Assembly: GCA_019246375.1 (NCBI GenBank)
Contig: JAFAQO010000718.1
Span: 1-7,342 of the forward strand
DNA: 7,342 nt
DNA from: Mycobacterium sp.
GTDB lineage: Bacteria > Actinomycetota > Actinomycetes > Mycobacteriales > Mycobacteriaceae
Direction of reading: 5' to 3'
Shown here: in pieces, positions 1-6,069 of the stretch
Position numbering within the stretch: position 1 is the stretch's first letter
Layout: each line of letters opens with the position of its first letter
Notes under the pieces: model-generated
Databases searched by the model: none
Told to the model about the DNA's origin: nothing
The model's input: the letters and a program-made list of their open reading frames with translations, nothing else
Translations under genes and position numbers: made by a program

Positions 1-66
1 TCGCCGGGCTGGCTCGATGGCCCGTCTCCTCCTCGGTCCGCTCCGCGGACCGCATCGTCGCCGGGC
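1..66 (-). repeat. MIRU-like repeat element, divergent copy, upstream of fbiA
   Basis: On the + strand this stretch holds CTCCTCCTC (26-34) and GCATCGTCGCCGG (52-64), the same two blocks found in the MIRU copies at rmlD, so the element's own reading direction is the minus strand. Between the blocks, the 13 bases seen at rmlD are replaced by a 17-base perfect hairpin (35-51). The nonamer TCGCCGGGC occurs at 1-9 and again at 58-66, a 57-bp spacing, which suggests the window begins inside the end of a preceding unit. In M. tuberculosis whiB2 lies divergently upstream of fbiA, so this is probably the whiB2-fbiA spacer; that gene is outside the window. Family assignment rests on shared blocks, not on an alignment search. 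Confidence 0.6.
35..51. repeat. Perfect inverted repeat (7-bp stem, 3-nt loop)
   Basis: GGTCCGC (35-41) and GCGGACC (45-51) are exact reverse complements around the loop TCC. It sits at the centre of the MIRU-like element, 17 bases before the putative fbiA -10 hexamer. No T-run follows on either strand, so it does not look like an intrinsic terminator. It may be a structured RNA segment, a protein site, or simply how this repeat subtype evolved. Confidence 0.6.
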
Positions 67-67
67 G

Positions 68-73
68 TACTGT
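68..73 (+). promoter_or_regulatory. Possible -10 hexamer for fbiA (near-leaderless transcript)
   Basis: TACTGT fits the mycobacterial TANNNT pattern. Its last base is 9 nt before the GTG of fbiA, which would place transcription start at about base 80, only 2 nt before the start codon. No convincing Shine-Dalgarno precedes the GTG, which fits leaderless or near-leaderless translation, common in mycobacteria. No clear -35 was seen. TANNNT is a loose pattern, so this is a suggestion only. Confidence 0.35.
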
Positions 74-81
74 CGGGCGAT

Positions 82-1074
82 GTGAAGGTCACGGTCCTGG
101 TCGGCGGCGTCGGCGGTGCGCGCTTCCTACTCGGTGTCCAGCAGCTTCTGGGGCTGGGCCAGTTTTCGGGCGCGCACCCGGCCGCTGGTGACCATGAGCT
201 GACCGCTGTGGTCAACATCGGCGATGACGCCTGGATGCACGGAGTGCGTATCTGCCCCGACCTCGACACCTGTATGTACACCCTGGGCGGGGGCGTCGAC
301 CCGCAGCGCGGCTGGGGCCACCGAGGCGAAACCTGGCACGCTAAAGAGGAATTGGCGCGCTACGGGGTGCAGCCCGACTGGTTCGAACTCGGGGACCGCG
401 ACCTCGGCACCCACCTGGTGCGCAGCCAGATGCTGCGAGCCGGCTACCCGCTATCCCAGGTCACTGCGGCGCTGTGCGACCGCTGGCAGCCGGGCGCGCG
501 GTTGCTGCCCGCCAGCGACGACCGCTGCGAAACCCATGTCGTCATCACGGACCCTGTTGACGGCAATCAGCGCGCGATCCACTTCCAAGAATGGTGGGTG
601 CGCTACCGCGCGCAGGTCCCGACGGACAGCTTTGCCTTCGTGGGTGCCGAAAAAGCCAGCGCTTCGCGCGAAGTCGTGGAAGCGATTGAAGACGCGGACA
701 TCATCATGCTGGCGCCGTCCAACCCCGTGGTCAGCATTGGCGCCATCTTGGCCATCCCCGGCATTCGCGGCGCGCTGCGCTCGGCCGCGGCCCCGGTCGT
801 CGGCTACTCCCCCATCGTCGGCGGGAAACCTCTGCGCGGCATGGCATATGAATGCCTGACGGTCATCGGCGTGGAGTCCACCGCAGAAGCGGTGGGCCGT
901 CATTACGGTGCTCGTAGCGACACCGGAATCCTGGACTGCTGGCTGGTACATAACGGCGACCACGCTGAGATCGACGGGGTCGCGGTGCGCTCGGTACCGC
1001 TGCTGATGACCGACCCTAAGACCACCGCAGCGATGGTGAACGCCGGCCTGGAGCTCGCGGGCGTGGCGGCATGA
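82..1074 (+). CDS. fbiA: FbiA, phosphoenolpyruvate/lactyl transferase making (dehydro-)coenzyme F420-0
   Basis: Cytoplasmic enzyme of F420 biosynthesis (CofD family). In mycobacteria it transfers the enolpyruvyl-phosphate group of enolpyruvyl-diphospho-guanosine (from FbiD) to the deazaflavin Fo (from FbiC), giving dehydro-F420-0 and GMP. The 330 residues are nearly the length of M. tuberculosis FbiA (331), and the sequence matches it closely from memory. Visible motifs: glycine-rich N-terminal loop VGGVGGARF (7-15), acidic GDDAW (47-51) in the substrate pocket, [14 protein letters not shown] (58-71), WFELGDRD (100-107), HFQEWW (167-172), [11 protein letters not shown] (210-220), and [14 protein letters not shown] (242-255). 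The start is GTG at 82; the overlapping ATG at 80 runs straight into TGA. The stop overlaps ATG 1071 as ATGA, so fbiA heads an operon with fbiB and the Nudix gene. Family, order and neighbour all agree. Confidence 0.97.
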   Translation: MKVTVLVGGVGGARFLLGVQQLLGLGQFSGAHPAAGDHELTAVVNIGDDAWMHGVRICPDLDTCMYTLGGGVDPQRGWGHRGETWHAKEELARYGVQPDWFELGDRDLGTHLVRSQMLRAGYPLSQVTAALCDRWQPGARLLPASDDRCETHVVITDPVDGNQRAIHFQEWWVRYRAQVPTDSFAFVGAEKASASREVVEAIEDADIIMLAPSNPVVSIGAILAIPGIRGALRSAAAPVVGYSPIVGGKPLRGMAYECLTVIGVESTAEAVGRHYGARSDTGILDCWLVHNGDHAEIDGVAVRSVPLLMTDPKTTAAMVNAGLELAGVAA

Positions 1075-1125
1075 GCGCCGGCGACGATGCAGAGCGCAGC
1101 GGTGAGGAGGAGCGGCGCAGCGTGA
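1071..1125 (+). repeat. MIRU (51-bp unit) inserted at the fbiA/fbiB junction
   Basis: A 51-bp unit (1071-1121) differs from the rmlD copies at 6 of 51 positions. It begins with ATGA, which overlaps the fbiA stop, and ends against GTGA, which starts the conserved part of fbiB. This ATGA...GTGA arrangement is the classic placement of mycobacterial interspersed repetitive units at start/stop overlaps. It is open for 17 codons in the fbiB frame (product begins [10 protein letters not shown]) and carries GAGGAGGAG at 1104-1112. A natural reading is that fbiA and fbiB once overlapped directly and the unit inserted between them. Confidence 0.85.
1104..1112 (+). promoter_or_regulatory. MIRU-borne ribosome binding site for fbiB
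   Basis: GAGGAGGAG lies exactly 9 nt before GTG 1122 and is strongly complementary to the 16S rRNA tail. It is the strongest such site near fbiB, whereas ATG 1071 has only GGAG about 18 nt upstream. It therefore favours GTG 1122 as the main start, with the repeat itself supplying the signal. Confidence 0.6.
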
Positions 1126-2462
1126 CCGACCACGGCACCGCCTCGACGATCGAAATCCTGCCGGTCGCCGGGCTTCCGGAGTTCCGGCCGGGCGACGATC
1201 TGGCCGCAGCCGTCGCGCAGGCAGCACCGTGGCTGCGCGACGGCGACATCATCGTGGTTACCAGCAAGGTGGTGTCCAAATGCGAGGGGCGGCTGGTTGC
1301 GGCCCCTGAGCAGCTCGAGGAGCGAGATCGGCTGCGGCGCAAGCTCATCGACCTCGAGGCGGTTCGCGTGCTGGCCCGCAAAGGACGCACGTTGATCACC
1401 GAGAACCGGCTCGGGCTGGTCCAGGCCGCCGCCGGCGTGGACGGCTCGAACGTCGGCGCGGCGGAATTGGCGCTGCTGCCCGTCGACCCGGATGCCAGTG
1501 CCGCTGCGCTGCGCGCCGGACTACGGGAGCGGCTGGGTGTCACTGTGGCCGTGGTCATCACCGACACGATGGGCCGCGCCTGGCGCAACGGGCAGACCGA
1601 CGTCGCGGTGGGCGCGGCCGGGCTGGCAGTGCTGCACGGTTACGCCGGTGCGCTCGACATGCACGGTAACGAGCTGATCGTCACCGAGATCGCGGTCGCC
1701 GACGAGGTGGCGGCGGCGGCGGATCTGGTCAAGGGCAAGCTGACCGCCATCCCGGTCGCGGTGGTGCGCGGGCTGCCGGTCGGCGATGACGGCTCGACGG
1801 CACGCGAGCTGGTGCGGTCCGGCACCGAGGACCTGTTCTGGCTCGGCACCGCCGAAGCACTTGACTCAGGTCGCCGGCAAGCTCAACTGCTGCGCCGATC
1901 GGTCCGGCAGTTCAGCGATCAGCCAGTACCGGCGCCCGTGATCGAGGCCGCCGTGGCCGAGGCGCTCACCGCTCCGGCCCCGCATCACACCCGGCCGGTG
2001 CGGTTCGTATGGCTACAAACCGCTGCGGTTCGCAGCCGGCTGCTGGACCGCATGCGAGACAAGTGGCGGTCCGACCTGACCGGTGACGGCAAGCCCGCCG
2101 ATGCCGTCGAGCGACGGGTGGCGCGCGGCCAGATCCTCTACGACGCACCGGAACTCATCGTCCCGATGCTGGTGCCCGACGGCGCACACAGCTACCCGGA
2201 TGCCGCCCGCACACAAGCCGAGCACACCATGTTCACGGTCGCGGTGGGGGCGGCCGTACAAGCCTTACTCGTCGCGCTGGCGGTGCGCGGGGTGGGCAGC
2301 TGCTGGATTGGCTCGACGATCTTCGCCGCGGACCTGGTCCGCAGCGAACTGGATCTGCCACCCGAGTGGGAACCGTTGGGCGCCATCGCTATCGGCTATT
2401 CCATCGAACCGGCGCAACCACGTCCACCGGCCCCGCTGGACGGAATGCTGGTGCGCAAGTGA
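1122..2462 (+). CDS. fbiB: FbiB, bifunctional F420 gamma-glutamyl ligase / dehydro-F420-0 reductase
   Basis: Two-domain cytoplasmic enzyme finishing F420. The N-terminal CofE-like domain adds gamma-linked L-glutamates to F420-0 using GTP. The C-terminal FMN-binding nitroreductase-like domain reduces dehydro-F420-0 to F420-0. From GTG 1122 the protein has 446 residues, close to the 448 of M. tuberculosis FbiB. The CofE part spans about residues 10-245 ([49 protein letters not shown]). The reductase part spans about 255-446 ([27 protein letters not shown]). I chose GTG 1122 because homology begins there ([15 protein letters not shown]) and a strong ribosome site precedes it. ATG 1071 is also possible: it overlaps the fbiA stop, is in frame, and would give 463 residues with a 17-residue MIRU-encoded extension. 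The stop overlaps the next start as GTGA. Confidence 0.95.
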   Translation: MTDHGTASTIEILPVAGLPEFRPGDDLAAAVAQAAPWLRDGDIIVVTSKVVSKCEGRLVAAPEQLEERDRLRRKLIDLEAVRVLARKGRTLITENRLGLVQAAAGVDGSNVGAAELALLPVDPDASAAALRAGLRERLGVTVAVVITDTMGRAWRNGQTDVAVGAAGLAVLHGYAGALDMHGNELIVTEIAVADEVAAAADLVKGKLTAIPVAVVRGLPVGDDGSTARELVRSGTEDLFWLGTAEALDSGRRQAQLLRRSVRQFSDQPVPAPVIEAAVAEALTAPAPHHTRPVRFVWLQTAAVRSRLLDRMRDKWRSDLTGDGKPADAVERRVARGQILYDAPELIVPMLVPDGAHSYPDAARTQAEHTMFTVAVGAAVQALLVALAVRGVGSCWIGSTIFAADLVRSELDLPPEWEPLGAIAIGYSIEPAQPRPPAPLDGMLVRK

Positions 2463-3001
2463 GCGTTCGGCAGTCAACGATCGCCATGCTGGCCGGCTGG
2501 CAAGCACCGAACGCGGCGCAGGAGTCGCTGCGGCACGCCGTGCTGGCGTTCGTGCACGGCCGCGCCGACGCGTGCCGACGGGACTGCGTCCCCGGCCACA
2601 TCACCGCGTCCACGTTGGTGTTCGACGACAGCGGCAGCCGGGTGCTGCTCACCCTGCACCCCCGGTTGGGCCGCTGGGTGCAGCTGGGCGGGCACTGCGA
2701 AGACACCGACGAAGACATCGTCGCCGCCGCGCTGCGCGAGGCCACCGAGGAATCCGGCGTCTCCGACCTGCGTATCAACCCCGAGCTCGTTGCGGTGCAC
2801 GTGCATCCTGTCACCTGCTCGCTGGGGGTGCCGACCCGTCATCTCGACTTGCAGTTCGTCGCGCATGCACCCGCCGACGCCGAGATTGCACTCAGCGACG
2901 AATCGGTGGACTTGCGTTGGTGGCCGGCCGACGCCCTACCGACCGGAACCGACCACGCGCTCGCGTATCTGGTCGAAGCGGCGTCAAATGACCAGTTTTG
3001 A
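2459..3001 (+). CDS. Nudix hydrolase, last gene of the F420 operon
   Basis: Nudix family protein of 180 residues; such enzymes cleave a nucleoside diphosphate linked to another group, with Mg2+ or Mn2+. The box runs from GGH (77-79) to REATEESGV (93-101), with the catalytic RExxEE core intact. There are 14 residues between the GG pair and RE rather than the 13 of the standard Gx5Ex7RE pattern, so the spacing is one longer. [13 protein letters not shown] before it and [10 protein letters not shown] (152-161) after it are typical of the family. The start is GTG 2459, overlapping the fbiB stop as GTGA, with only a weak ribosome site; ATG 2486 is an in-frame alternative. No signal peptide or membrane segment is seen. 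The substrate is unknown. Its place suggests a link to F420 or to its guanosine-diphosphate intermediates, but nothing in the sequence proves this. Confidence 0.88.
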   Translation: MSVRQSTIAMLAGWQAPNAAQESLRHAVLAFVHGRADACRRDCVPGHITASTLVFDDSGSRVLLTLHPRLGRWVQLGGHCEDTDEDIVAAALREATEESGVSDLRINPELVAVHVHPVTCSLGVPTRHLDLQFVAHAPADAEIALSDESVDLRWWPADALPTGTDHALAYLVEAASNDQF

Positions 3002-3047
3002 CACGCTGCAGCGCTTTTCGCGTGGCATAGGTGGCCACTCGGCGGGC

Positions 3048-4121
3048 TTAAACGTCGGATGAATAGCGGATGCCGCCGTCGGGAAGGAAAACGCCGGGCC
3101 ACACCCGCGCCCCCCGCAGCAGCTCGCAGCGGGCGCCGATATCCGCGCCGTCTCCGATCACCCCGTCGCGGATCAGTGCCCGCGGACCGACTCGCGCGCC
3201 GAAGCCGATGATCGACCGCTCGATCACGCAGCCCGCCTCGACCCGCACGCCGTCGAAAATGACCGCCCCGTCCAGGCGGGCGCCGGGGCCGATCTCGGCA
3301 CCGCGCCCGACGACCGTGCCGCCGATCAGCACAGCGCCCGGAGACACCGCCGCCCCGTCGTGCACCAACTGTTCACCGCGATGACCGTGCAGCGCGGGCG
3401 ATGGTGCGATGCCGCGCACCAGATCCGCCGAGCCGCGAACGAAGTCCTCCGGCGTGCCCATGTCACGCCAGTAGGTGGCGTCAACATAGCCGCAGACCTT
3501 CACGCCCTCGGAAAGCAGCGCCGGAAACACTTCACGCTCGACTGAGACCTCGCGACCGCGGGGAATCCGGTCGATGATCTCGCGCGAGAAGACGTAGCAG
3601 CCGGCGTTGATCTGGTCGGTCGGTGGATCCTGAGTCTTCTCCAGGAACGCGGTGACCCGGCCGTCTTCGGTCGGCACGCAGCCGAACGCCCGAGGGTCGG
3701 ACACCCGGACCAGATGCAATGTGACGTCGGCTTGGTTGCTGTGGTGATAGTCGAGCAACTGATGCAGGTCGGCGCCGGAAAGCACATCACCGTTGAACAC
3801 CAGCACGGTGTCATGGCGCAATTGCGCAGCGACGTTGGCGATGCCGCCGCCGGTCCCCAGCGGGTGCTGCTCGGTCACGTACTGCATTTGCAGGCCAAGC
3901 TTGGAGCCGTCGCCGAACTCGGCCTCGAACACCGCGGGCTGGTAAGAGGTGCCGAGGATCACGTGCTGGATGCCGGCCTCGGTGATCCGCGACAGCAGGT
4001 GGGTCAGAAACGGCAAGCCGGCCGTCGGCAACATCGGCTTGGGCGCCGACAGCGTCAATGGCCGCAATCGGGTGCCCTTGCCGCCGACCAGCACCACCGC
4101 ATCGACTTCCGTGTGGGTCAC
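3048..4121 (-). CDS. manB: Sugar-1-phosphate nucleotidyltransferase, probable mannose-1-phosphate guanylyltransferase
   Basis: Cytoplasmic enzyme of 357 residues, nearly identical in layout to M. tuberculosis Rv3264c (359). That protein is annotated ManB, forming GDP-mannose from mannose-1-phosphate and GTP for phosphatidylinositol mannosides, lipomannan and related glycans. The nucleotidyltransferase fold spans about residues 7-235: signature GGKGTRLRPLT (13-23), KPMLP (28-32), LGTGGGIAN (88-96), FNGDVL (109-114), NAGCYVF (172-178), YWRDMGTPEDF (218-228). A left-handed beta-helix of hexapeptide repeats follows (about 255-345: GAVLIGGTVVGRGAEIGPGA and onward). I chose GTG 4121 because its GTGA overlaps the wbbL stop, AGGAGG lies 12 nt upstream, and homology starts there; a longer frame to 4229 lies inside wbbL. 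It is the last gene of rmlD-wbbL-manB. Older names manC and rmlA2 reflect uncertainty between mannose and glucose substrates, which motifs cannot settle. Confidence 0.93.
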   Translation of the reverse strand: MTHTEVDAVVLVGGKGTRLRPLTLSAPKPMLPTAGLPFLTHLLSRITEAGIQHVILGTSYQPAVFEAEFGDGSKLGLQMQYVTEQHPLGTGGGIANVAAQLRHDTVLVFNGDVLSGADLHQLLDYHHSNQADVTLHLVRVSDPRAFGCVPTEDGRVTAFLEKTQDPPTDQINAGCYVFSREIIDRIPRGREVSVEREVFPALLSEGVKVCGYVDATYWRDMGTPEDFVRGSADLVRGIAPSPALHGHRGEQLVHDGAAVSPGAVLIGGTVVGRGAEIGPGARLDGAVIFDGVRVEAGCVIERSIIGFGARVGPRALIRDGVIGDGADIGARCELLRGARVWPGVFLPDGGIRYSSDV

Positions 4122-5011
4122 TTTGCCCGCCGCCCTCCTGCTAATTTCCGCCGCGAACTGCGCACCATCAGGCGTGCGCGCGCCGCCAACCCGGCTCGCA
4201 TCGTCCATCGCAGTGGGGCGCGCCGCCAACCAGGATGCCGGTCGGCAAGAAATATATAGCTGCTTTTGTGGTGAGCGTTGAGGTTATGCGCAGGATCGCG
4301 TCCGGTGGCGTGCCCTTTGTGGTGCAGCACTTCCGCCGACGGGACGTAGACGTTCAGCCAGCCGGCTTTCTGCAGCCGATCACCCAAATCGACATCCTCG
4401 AAGTACATGAAGTACCGCTCGTCGAAGCCGCCGACCTGTTCGAAGGCCGCGCGGCGCATCAGCAGACACGACCCCGACAGCCAGCCCACCGCACGTTCAG
4501 TGGGCTCAAGGCGCTCCTGGCGGTACGCCAGCGACCACGGATTGTTCCGCCACATCGGCCCGACGACGGCATGCATGCCGCCACGGACCAGGCTGGGCAG
4601 GTGGCGCGCCGACGGGTACACCGACCCGTCGGGTTCCCGGATCAGCGGACCCAGCGCGGCGGCTCCGGGCCAGCGGGCGGCGGCGTCGAGCAGCGCGTCG
4701 ATACTTCCCGGACCCCACTGCACGTCGGGGTTGGCGACCACGACCCACTCGTCGGCGCCGCCGCCGTCTTCGGCGAGCTTCGCCATCGCGCGGTTTACCG
4801 CGGTCCCGTAGCCCAGGTTGGCGCCGGTGAAGAACAGTCGCACGTTGGGATAGCGCTCGACCGCCGCCTGCGGTGTTCCGTCAGTGGATCCGTTGTCGGC
4901 CATCAGCACGTTCACCGGCCGCTCGGTGGCCAGCGACAACGAGGCCAGGAAGCGGTCCAGGTGCGGGCCCGGCGAATAGGTCACCGTCACCACCGAGAGG
5001 ACGTCACTCAC
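4118..5011 (-). CDS. wbbL: WbbL, decaprenyl-PP-GlcNAc L-rhamnosyltransferase
   Basis: Glycosyltransferase family 2 enzyme at the inner face of the membrane. It moves L-rhamnose from dTDP-rhamnose to decaprenyl-diphospho-GlcNAc, building the disaccharide linker that joins arabinogalactan to peptidoglycan; it is essential in mycobacteria. The 297 residues match M. tuberculosis WbbL1 (301) closely. Visible: VVTVTYSPG (7-15), DNGSTDGT (39-46), metal/nucleotide-binding NPD (94-96), WLSGSCLLMRR (177-187), GGFDERYFMYFEDVDLGDR (194-212) with the acidic ED pair, and HHKGHATGRDP (230-240). The C-terminal tail is rich in Arg and Lys, compatible with membrane-surface binding. No transmembrane helix is obvious. 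The GTG start lies 16 nt after the rmlD stop, with no clear Shine-Dalgarno, so translation may depend on coupling. Its stop overlaps the manB start. Its donor sugar is made by the gene just upstream. Confidence 0.96.
   Translation of the reverse strand: MSDVLSVVTVTYSPGPHLDRFLASLSLATERPVNVLMADNGSTDGTPQAAVERYPNVRLFFTGANLGYGTAVNRAMAKLAEDGGGADEWVVVANPDVQWGPGSIDALLDAAARWPGAAALGPLIREPDGSVYPSARHLPSLVRGGMHAVVGPMWRNNPWSLAYRQERLEPTERAVGWLSGSCLLMRRAAFEQVGGFDERYFMYFEDVDLGDRLQKAGWLNVYVPSAEVLHHKGHATGRDPAHNLNAHHKSSYIFLADRHPGWRRAPLRWTMRAGLAARARLMVRSSRRKLAGGRRAK
4134..4139 (-). promoter_or_regulatory. Ribosome binding site for manB
   Basis: On the minus strand AGGAGG lies inside the end of wbbL, 12 nt before GTG 4121. 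The gap is a little long but the match is strong, and it supports the short start over the 36-codon upstream extension. Confidence 0.5.
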
Positions 5012-5027
5012 GCGTAGAGGGTAACGG

Positions 5028-5903
5028 TCAGCGGTCCAGCGCCCTGGAAAGTGCTTGAGCGAGCGCGTCCCGCCACGGTCGCAGCGGCGACAGACCGGCC
5101 TCCGCCGACCGCCGGCCCGACAGCGCAGAATAGGCGGGCCGGCGCGCCGGCCGGCGCTGGTGGTGGCTGCTGACCGGTCGTATCCGCCGCGGGTCGGCTT
5201 TCAACTCTTCGAATACCGCGCGTGCTTGCTGAAATCGGGTGACCGCGCCTTCGTTGGCGGCATGCACGACAGGGCCGTGCACTCGCCCGTCGGCCACCTC
5301 CAGCAGCGCGGCGGCTAGGTCGGCCACATAGGTCGGCGAGCCGGTCTGGTCATCGACCACCTCGACAGTGCCGTCGCCGGCCGCCAGCCTGCGCATCGCA
5401 GCGACGAAGTCGTTGCCGCTGCCGCCGGTGTAGACCCAGGCGGTGCGCACCACGGTGGCCTCCGGCAGCGTCGCCAATACGGCTAATTCCCCAGAAAGCT
5501 TGGTGCGGCCGTACACACTCAACGGCGCGGTGTCATCACCGGGTTCATAGGGGCGCGGCGCTGACCCCGCGAACTCGCCGCTGAAGACGTAGTCGGTGGA
5601 GAGGTGAATCAGCTGGGCGCCGGTGCATGCGCAGGCGCGGGCGATGTGCTCAGGTCCGGCCACGTTGACCGCGTAGGCGGCGGACTCGTTGCTTTCGGCG
5701 TCGTCGACGTTGGTGTAGGCCGCGCAGTTGATCACCACATCGCCGCTTTCGATGATCCGGGTGGCAGCGACGGGATCGGTGATGTCCCACTCGGAAGATG
5801 TCAGCGCCAGCACGTCGCGGCCTTGCCGCACGGCTTCGGCCGTCAAGAAGCTGCCGACTTGGCCGCCGGCGCCAGTGATCACAATCCTCGTGGTGACGTT
5901 CAC
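5028..5903 (-). CDS. rmlD: RmlD, dTDP-4-dehydrorhamnose reductase
   Basis: Cytoplasmic NAD(P)H-dependent short-chain reductase catalysing the last step of dTDP-L-rhamnose synthesis, feeding the neighbouring WbbL. From GTG 5903 it has 291 residues (M. tuberculosis RmlD, 304, has a longer C-terminal tail). Visible: Rossmann motif ITGAGGQVG (9-17), WDITDP (39-44), INCAAYTNVDDAE (58-70), STDYVF (102-107), the YxxxK catalytic pair in YGRTK (131-135), DDQTGSPTYVADLA (184-197) and PAYSALS (257-263). The start is uncertain: GTG codons at 5903, 5954 and 6005 are all in frame, separated by exact 17-codon MIRU units. The first two have GAGGAGGAG 9 nt upstream, while 6005 has no good site. GTG 5903 gives the conserved length; GTG 6005 would give 325 residues, with MIRU-encoded [16 protein letters not shown] twice at the front. 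It is the first gene of its operon. Confidence 0.95.
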   Translation of the reverse strand: MNVTTRIVITGAGGQVGSFLTAEAVRQGRDVLALTSSEWDITDPVAATRIIESGDVVINCAAYTNVDDAESNESAAYAVNVAGPEHIARACACTGAQLIHLSTDYVFSGEFAGSAPRPYEPGDDTAPLSVYGRTKLSGELAVLATLPEATVVRTAWVYTGGSGNDFVAAMRRLAAGDGTVEVVDDQTGSPTYVADLAAALLEVADGRVHGPVVHAANEGAVTRFQQARAVFEELKADPRRIRPVSSHHQRRPARRPAYSALSGRRSAEAGLSPLRPWRDALAQALSRALDR

Positions 5904-6005
5904 ACGGCGCCGCTCCTCCTCATCGCTTCGCTCTGCATCGTCGCCGGCGGTCACACGGCGCCGCTCCTCCTCATCGCTTCGCTCTGCATCGTCGCCGGCG
6001 GTCAC
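5900..6005 (-). repeat. Two perfect tandem MIRU copies at the 5' end of rmlD
   Basis: The + strand segments 5901-5951 and 5952-6002 are identical over all 51 bases, and a third partial unit begins with CAC at 6003-6005. Read on the minus strand, each unit starts with GTGA, contains GAGGAGGAG, is free of stops in the rmlD frame, and ends at the next GTGA. The perfect identity implies recent duplication or gene conversion, so copy number probably varies between strains. A change by one unit keeps the reading frame. The 5' side is a promoter region rather than an upstream gene stop. Confidence 0.9.
5913..5921 (-). promoter_or_regulatory. MIRU-borne ribosome binding site for rmlD
   Basis: GAGGAGGAG on the minus strand lies 9 nt before GTG 5903. 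The same site recurs one unit upstream (5964-5972), 9 nt before GTG 5954. The first frame-open GTG (6005) lacks such a site, which argues that translation begins mostly at 5954 or 5903. Confidence 0.55.
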
Positions 6006-6057
6006 CAGTCTGGCACGCCGAGACCCCCGGCTACCGGCGATACTCCTGAGGCATAAG

Positions 6058-6063
6058 TAATCT
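6058..6063 (+). promoter_or_regulatory. Possible -10 hexamer for lcp1, leaderless
   Basis: TAATCT fits TANNNT and is placed so that transcription would begin at base 6070, exactly the A of the lcp1 ATG. The nearest Shine-Dalgarno-like GAGG (6048-6051) is 18 nt upstream and would not be in such a transcript. It overlaps the minus-strand hexamer by five bases. Confidence 0.45.
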
Positions 6064-6064
6064 A
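6059..6064 (-). promoter_or_regulatory. Possible -10 hexamer for the rmlD-wbbL-manB operon
   Basis: TAGATT on the minus strand fits TANNNT and lies in the only AT-richer stretch of the divergent spacer. It predicts transcription start near 6052 and a leader of about 47 nt to GTG 6005, or about 149 nt to GTG 5903, carrying the MIRU units. No clear -35 was found. Confidence 0.3.
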
Positions 6065-6069
6065 AAGTG

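Noticed and set aside
451..1227. Long minus-strand open frame (258 codons) opposite fbiA and the start of fbiB
   Set aside because: It is antisense to clearly conserved genes, its translation is Arg/Ala/Pro-rich with no family motif, and GC-rich coding DNA commonly opens the antisense frame.
2083..2991. Plus-strand open frame of 302 codons overlapping the end of fbiB and the Nudix gene
   Set aside because: It is out of frame with both conserved proteins, has low-complexity Arg/Pro/Ala composition, and spans their junction without its own start signal.
3002..3047. Possible bidirectional terminator between the convergent Nudix and manB genes
   Set aside because: Only weak structures are present: the palindrome CGCTGCAGCG (3004-3013) with no loop room, CACGC/GCGTG with a 13-nt loop, and GTGGC/GCCAC (3022-3038). 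None is followed by a proper T-run; TTTT at 3015-3018 is not after a stable stem.
4122..4229. 36-codon N-terminal extension of manB
   Set aside because: It lies wholly inside the wbbL coding region, has no homology in the orthologue as I recall it, and GTG 4121 has both a GTGA overlap and an AGGAGG site.
4178..4231. Direct repeat GCGCGCCGCCAACC about 40 bp apart near the wbbL 3' end
   Set aside because: It falls in Arg/Ala-rich codons of the wbbL tail and is what GC-rich coding bias yields by chance; no wider unit surrounds it.
4235..5017. Plus-strand open frame of 260 codons opposite wbbL
   Set aside because: It mirrors wbbL codons on the other strand; no recognisable domain, and wbbL is certain.
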